Assembly (NCBI GenBank): GCA_963763115.1
Contig: CAVXNM010000035.1
Location: 62,001 to 126,000, forward strand
DNA: 64,000 bases
DNA from: CAVQCA01 sp963763115
GTDB lineage: Bacteria; Pseudomonadota; Gammaproteobacteria; UBA9214
Reading direction: 5' to 3'
Shown: piece by piece, positions 61,948 to 64,000 of the stretch
How positions within the stretch are numbered: the first letter of the stretch is position 1
How the letters are laid out: each line of letters starts with the position of its first letter
Translations under genes and position numbers: made by a program
The notes under the pieces: generated by a model
The model's database searches: none
The model's input: the letters and a program-made list of their open reading frames with translations, nothing else
Told to the model about the DNA's origin: nothing

Positions 61948-62078
61948 TCAACGAAAACACTCAACGACTTTGCGTTTCCGGCGTCCTGGCGGTGGGTTTA
62001 CTGCTCTCTGGATGGGCCGCAAAGTCTTGTGAGTGGCGAAGCTGGCCAGACTGCCGGGAAGCCGTATTCGACGTTCTC

Positions 62079-63773
62079 TCAGGCAATGCCCTGGCGGTTG
62101 CCACCGGACGGGACAATTACCAGACGCGGGCCCATGACCTGCGCAAAGTCATCGAGTGACTGGGGCTCGGAGAAGAAATAGCCCTGAATATGATCGACAC
62201 CTATCTTCTTGAGTTCATCGACGACCTCCAGGGACTCCACGTATTTGGCGATCGTCTGCTTGCCGAGCAGATGCCCCAGTTCGTTGATCGCCCTGACCAT
62301 GGTGCGGTCTATGGGGTCGAACATGAAGTCACGTACGAATGCACCATCGATTTTCAGGTAATCAACCGGCATTTTTTTCAGGTAGGTGAAAGAAGAAAGT
62401 CCGTTGCCAAAATCATCGATCGAGAATCTGAAGCCGCACGCGCGCAGAGTCAGCATGAAGCTCGTGGCGGCAGTGAGATTGGCGGTCACCGCCGTTTCCG
62501 TGATTTCGAAACACACCTTAGCGGGGTCGATACCGCACATTCCGGCTTGTCCGATGATGTGGTTGACCATGGCCTGGTTGCCTATCGACTGGGCGGACAG
62601 GTTGATGGCTATCCTGATCGGCCAGTGGCTGCCGGCAGACTCCCCGGCCAGCCAGGCCATGGCGTGTTCGATGACCCAGCGGTCAAGATCCTGGGCCAGG
62701 TCGTACTTTTCGGCTGTCGGGAAAAATACTCCCGGTGCGATGATCGAGCCATCATCGTCGATCATGCGCAGCAGGATTTCAATGTGCTTGTCATGACGTG
62801 TGGTACCGGCGCAGGGAACGATCGGCTGGAAGTAGAGTGTGAATCGATTGTCTGCCAATGCGGTGTTGAGGCGGGACAGCCATTGCATCTGTCCATGGCG
62901 TACCTGCAGGCGCCTGTTGCCGAGGTGAGCTATCTGGACCCGATTGCGACCGGATTCCTTGGCCAGGTAACAGGCGGAGTCAGCCGCACTCATTGCGACT
63001 GCGCTGTCCGTGCTATCCCGGTCTATCGGCACCACGCCGATACTGATCCCCTGCTTGATGGTGTTGTCAGATCGGGTGAAGTCGAATGACCCGACGGATT
63101 CGACAAGGTTCGCGGCGATCTGCACGGCTTTGTCCAGCGGACAGTTCTCGAGCAGCATGCCGAACTCATCTCCAGCGAGGCGGCTGAGCGTGTCGCGTTT
63201 GCGCACCGAACTGAGCAACAGCTGGGCGAGTTCCTGCAGCAGCTCGTCCCCGGCGTTTTGTCCGAAGGTGTCGTTGACCAATTTGAAACGGTCGATGTCT
63301 ATATGCAGCAGTGCATGGGTAACCGACTGTGTCTGCGCATGTCTGATCGCCCGTTCAACCCGGGTCTGGAATTCGCAACGATTTATGAGGCCGGTTAGTT
63401 TGTCATGTGCTGACCGGTAGACGGATTGTCTGTTTCTTGCGGACAGATGCTGCAGGGTCGTTTCCACCAGTAGCAGGCAGAATAAAATGGCGATACAGAC
63501 GAGGGTAATCAGCAGCAGCGTCGCCTGCGGCGTGGTTTCCTGTGTCGTCCCGTTATACCTCGTCTGTGGTGTTTCCGGGCTGGCGACTGGTGGGTGTGCG
63601 GTCTTGCGGCTATCCTCGTAGCTTGCCGTAATGTGATCCGTGGTTCCTGTAGGCGCGGTTATGCCCGCGGTGGTTGATAGTGTCCGTGGCAGGGATGCGT
63701 AGACCAGGACGAACATGATGGCGAGGACCGACAGCAATCCCAGGTTGGCTAGCAAGCGGTGCTTGTCCTGCAT
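62079..63773 (-). CDS. GGDEF-EAL protein with altered catalytic motifs
   Basis: A 564-residue membrane protein. The N-terminus has two spans (LANLGLLSVLAIMFVLVYAS, and ATLLLITLVCIAILFCLLLV) around a short periplasmic loop rich in T, P and S. The GGDEF domain carries AGDEF (SRLAGDEFGMLLE), a form that can still be active. The EAL domain has EILLRM for EALLR and keeps DDFGNGLSSFTYLKKMPVDY and KIDGAFVRD. The position of the catalytic Glu in TIAEGVE is Lys (QTIAKYVES). The protein ends with IGVDHIQGYFFSEPQ. ATG 63773 is chosen over an upstream in-frame start at 63902 because the first span then follows at once. Last gene in the window. Confidence 0.88.
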   Translation of the reverse strand: MQDKHRLLANLGLLSVLAIMFVLVYASLPRTLSTTAGITAPTGTTDHITASYEDSRKTAHPPVASPETPQTRYNGTTQETTPQATLLLITLVCIAILFCLLLVETTLQHLSARNRQSVYRSAHDKLTGLINRCEFQTRVERAIRHAQTQSVTHALLHIDIDRFKLVNDTFGQNAGDELLQELAQLLLSSVRKRDTLSRLAGDEFGMLLENCPLDKAVQIAANLVESVGSFDFTRSDNTIKQGISIGVVPIDRDSTDSAVAMSAADSACYLAKESGRNRVQIAHLGNRRLQVRHGQMQWLSRLNTALADNRFTLYFQPIVPCAGTTRHDKHIEILLRMIDDDGSIIAPGVFFPTAEKYDLAQDLDRWVIEHAMAWLAGESAGSHWPIRIAINLSAQSIGNQAMVNHIIGQAGMCGIDPAKVCFEITETAVTANLTAATSFMLTLRACGFRFSIDDFGNGLSSFTYLKKMPVDYLKIDGAFVRDFMFDPIDRTMVRAINELGHLLGKQTIAKYVESLEVVDELKKIGVDHIQGYFFSEPQSLDDFAQVMGPRLVIVPSGGNRQGIA

Positions 63774-64000
63774 GGTGGGTGTCGGTCCTGATGGTTCCCG
63801 GTGCACGCTATCGCCTGGGTTTCTACCGTCAGGCGTTGACGTTGTGATAACAAAAAGAAGATCGGCATTCCGGGGACAATCTTGATGGAATGCATGAAGC
63901 ACGAGTCATGATGATTGCCGATATCAGCAAATCCGGGACGTAGCGACATATCGTGCGGGTTACCCGGGAGACTGTCCGTCCATAAAGCAATTAATTCACC

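Noticed and set aside
61893..62159. Plus-strand frame of 88 codons
   Set aside because: It starts on the CACCGCAGAGACG repeat and overlaps the end of the GGDEF-EAL gene; no coding support.

Overview
The window looks like a chromosome segment of a gammaproteobacterium, probably in or near the Chromatiales and its relatives. Several gene orders point that way: accB-accC-prmA-(zinc-ribbon/DUF3426)-dusB-fis-purH-purD, rho-trxA facing rhlB, general secretion genes gspCDEF and gspLMN, and argA with the fused kinase-like/GNAT layout. No rRNA, tRNA or CRISPR array was seen.

Layout. 0-1.8 kb: the 3' end of a type II secretion operon (gspL', gspM, gspN). 2.1-6.7 kb: a PilZ-like protein, a YkgJ-type cysteine-cluster protein, a HAD nucleotidase facing cysQ, and a VanZ-like protein. 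6.7-14.1 kb, minus strand: an exopolysaccharide export set of the kind linked to PEP-CTERM/exosortase systems (Wza-like lipid-side export protein, outer-membrane barrel, Wzz-like chain-length protein, tyrosine kinase, secretion ATPase, galE). No exosortase is in the window. 14.3-17 kb: a surface protein with a choice-of-anchor U-like domain and a FadL-like porin. 17.5-37 kb: an accessory region that is visibly AT-richer in places. It holds four large proteins that each join an N-terminal TPR array to a different transferase domain (GT9-like, sulfotransferase, GT41/OGT-like, sulfotransferase), a DUF6165 protein, an FkbM methyltransferase, a PEP-CTERM protein behind a sigma-54 promoter, and an unknown lipoprotein with long poly-G tracts. 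Two apparently complete IS elements (IS1634-like, IS5/IS427-like), a MITE, and decayed IS3, IS4 and IS110 pieces are scattered through it. 37.9-53.5 kb: housekeeping genes separated by unusual repeated intergenic units. 53.5-59.4 kb: gspC, gspD, gspE, gspF. 59.4-64 kb: cpdA, argA and a GGDEF-EAL protein.

How the parts may work together. The export locus would make and export a polysaccharide. PEP-CTERM proteins are, from established knowledge of these systems, sorted by an exosortase and often glycosylated. The TPR-fused glycosyl- and sulfotransferases, with the FkbM methyltransferase, could decorate either the polysaccharide or the surface proteins; this is inference from neighbourhood only.

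Most unusual points: (1) a heptamer repeat GTGAGAA placed, in constant orientation, at the stop codons of many unrelated genes on both strands, followed by a second conserved word, with the reverse complements upstream of gene starts; (2) a nine-A run at the end of the secretion ATPase whose -1 frame enters a receiver-like domain that has no start of its own; (3) poly-G tracts of 9 and 10 in one lipoprotein gene; (4) a CTAG-flanked MITE matching a nearby IS; (5) two proteins with the same N-terminal domain but different C-terminal sorting tails; (6) the TPR-transferase cluster itself.
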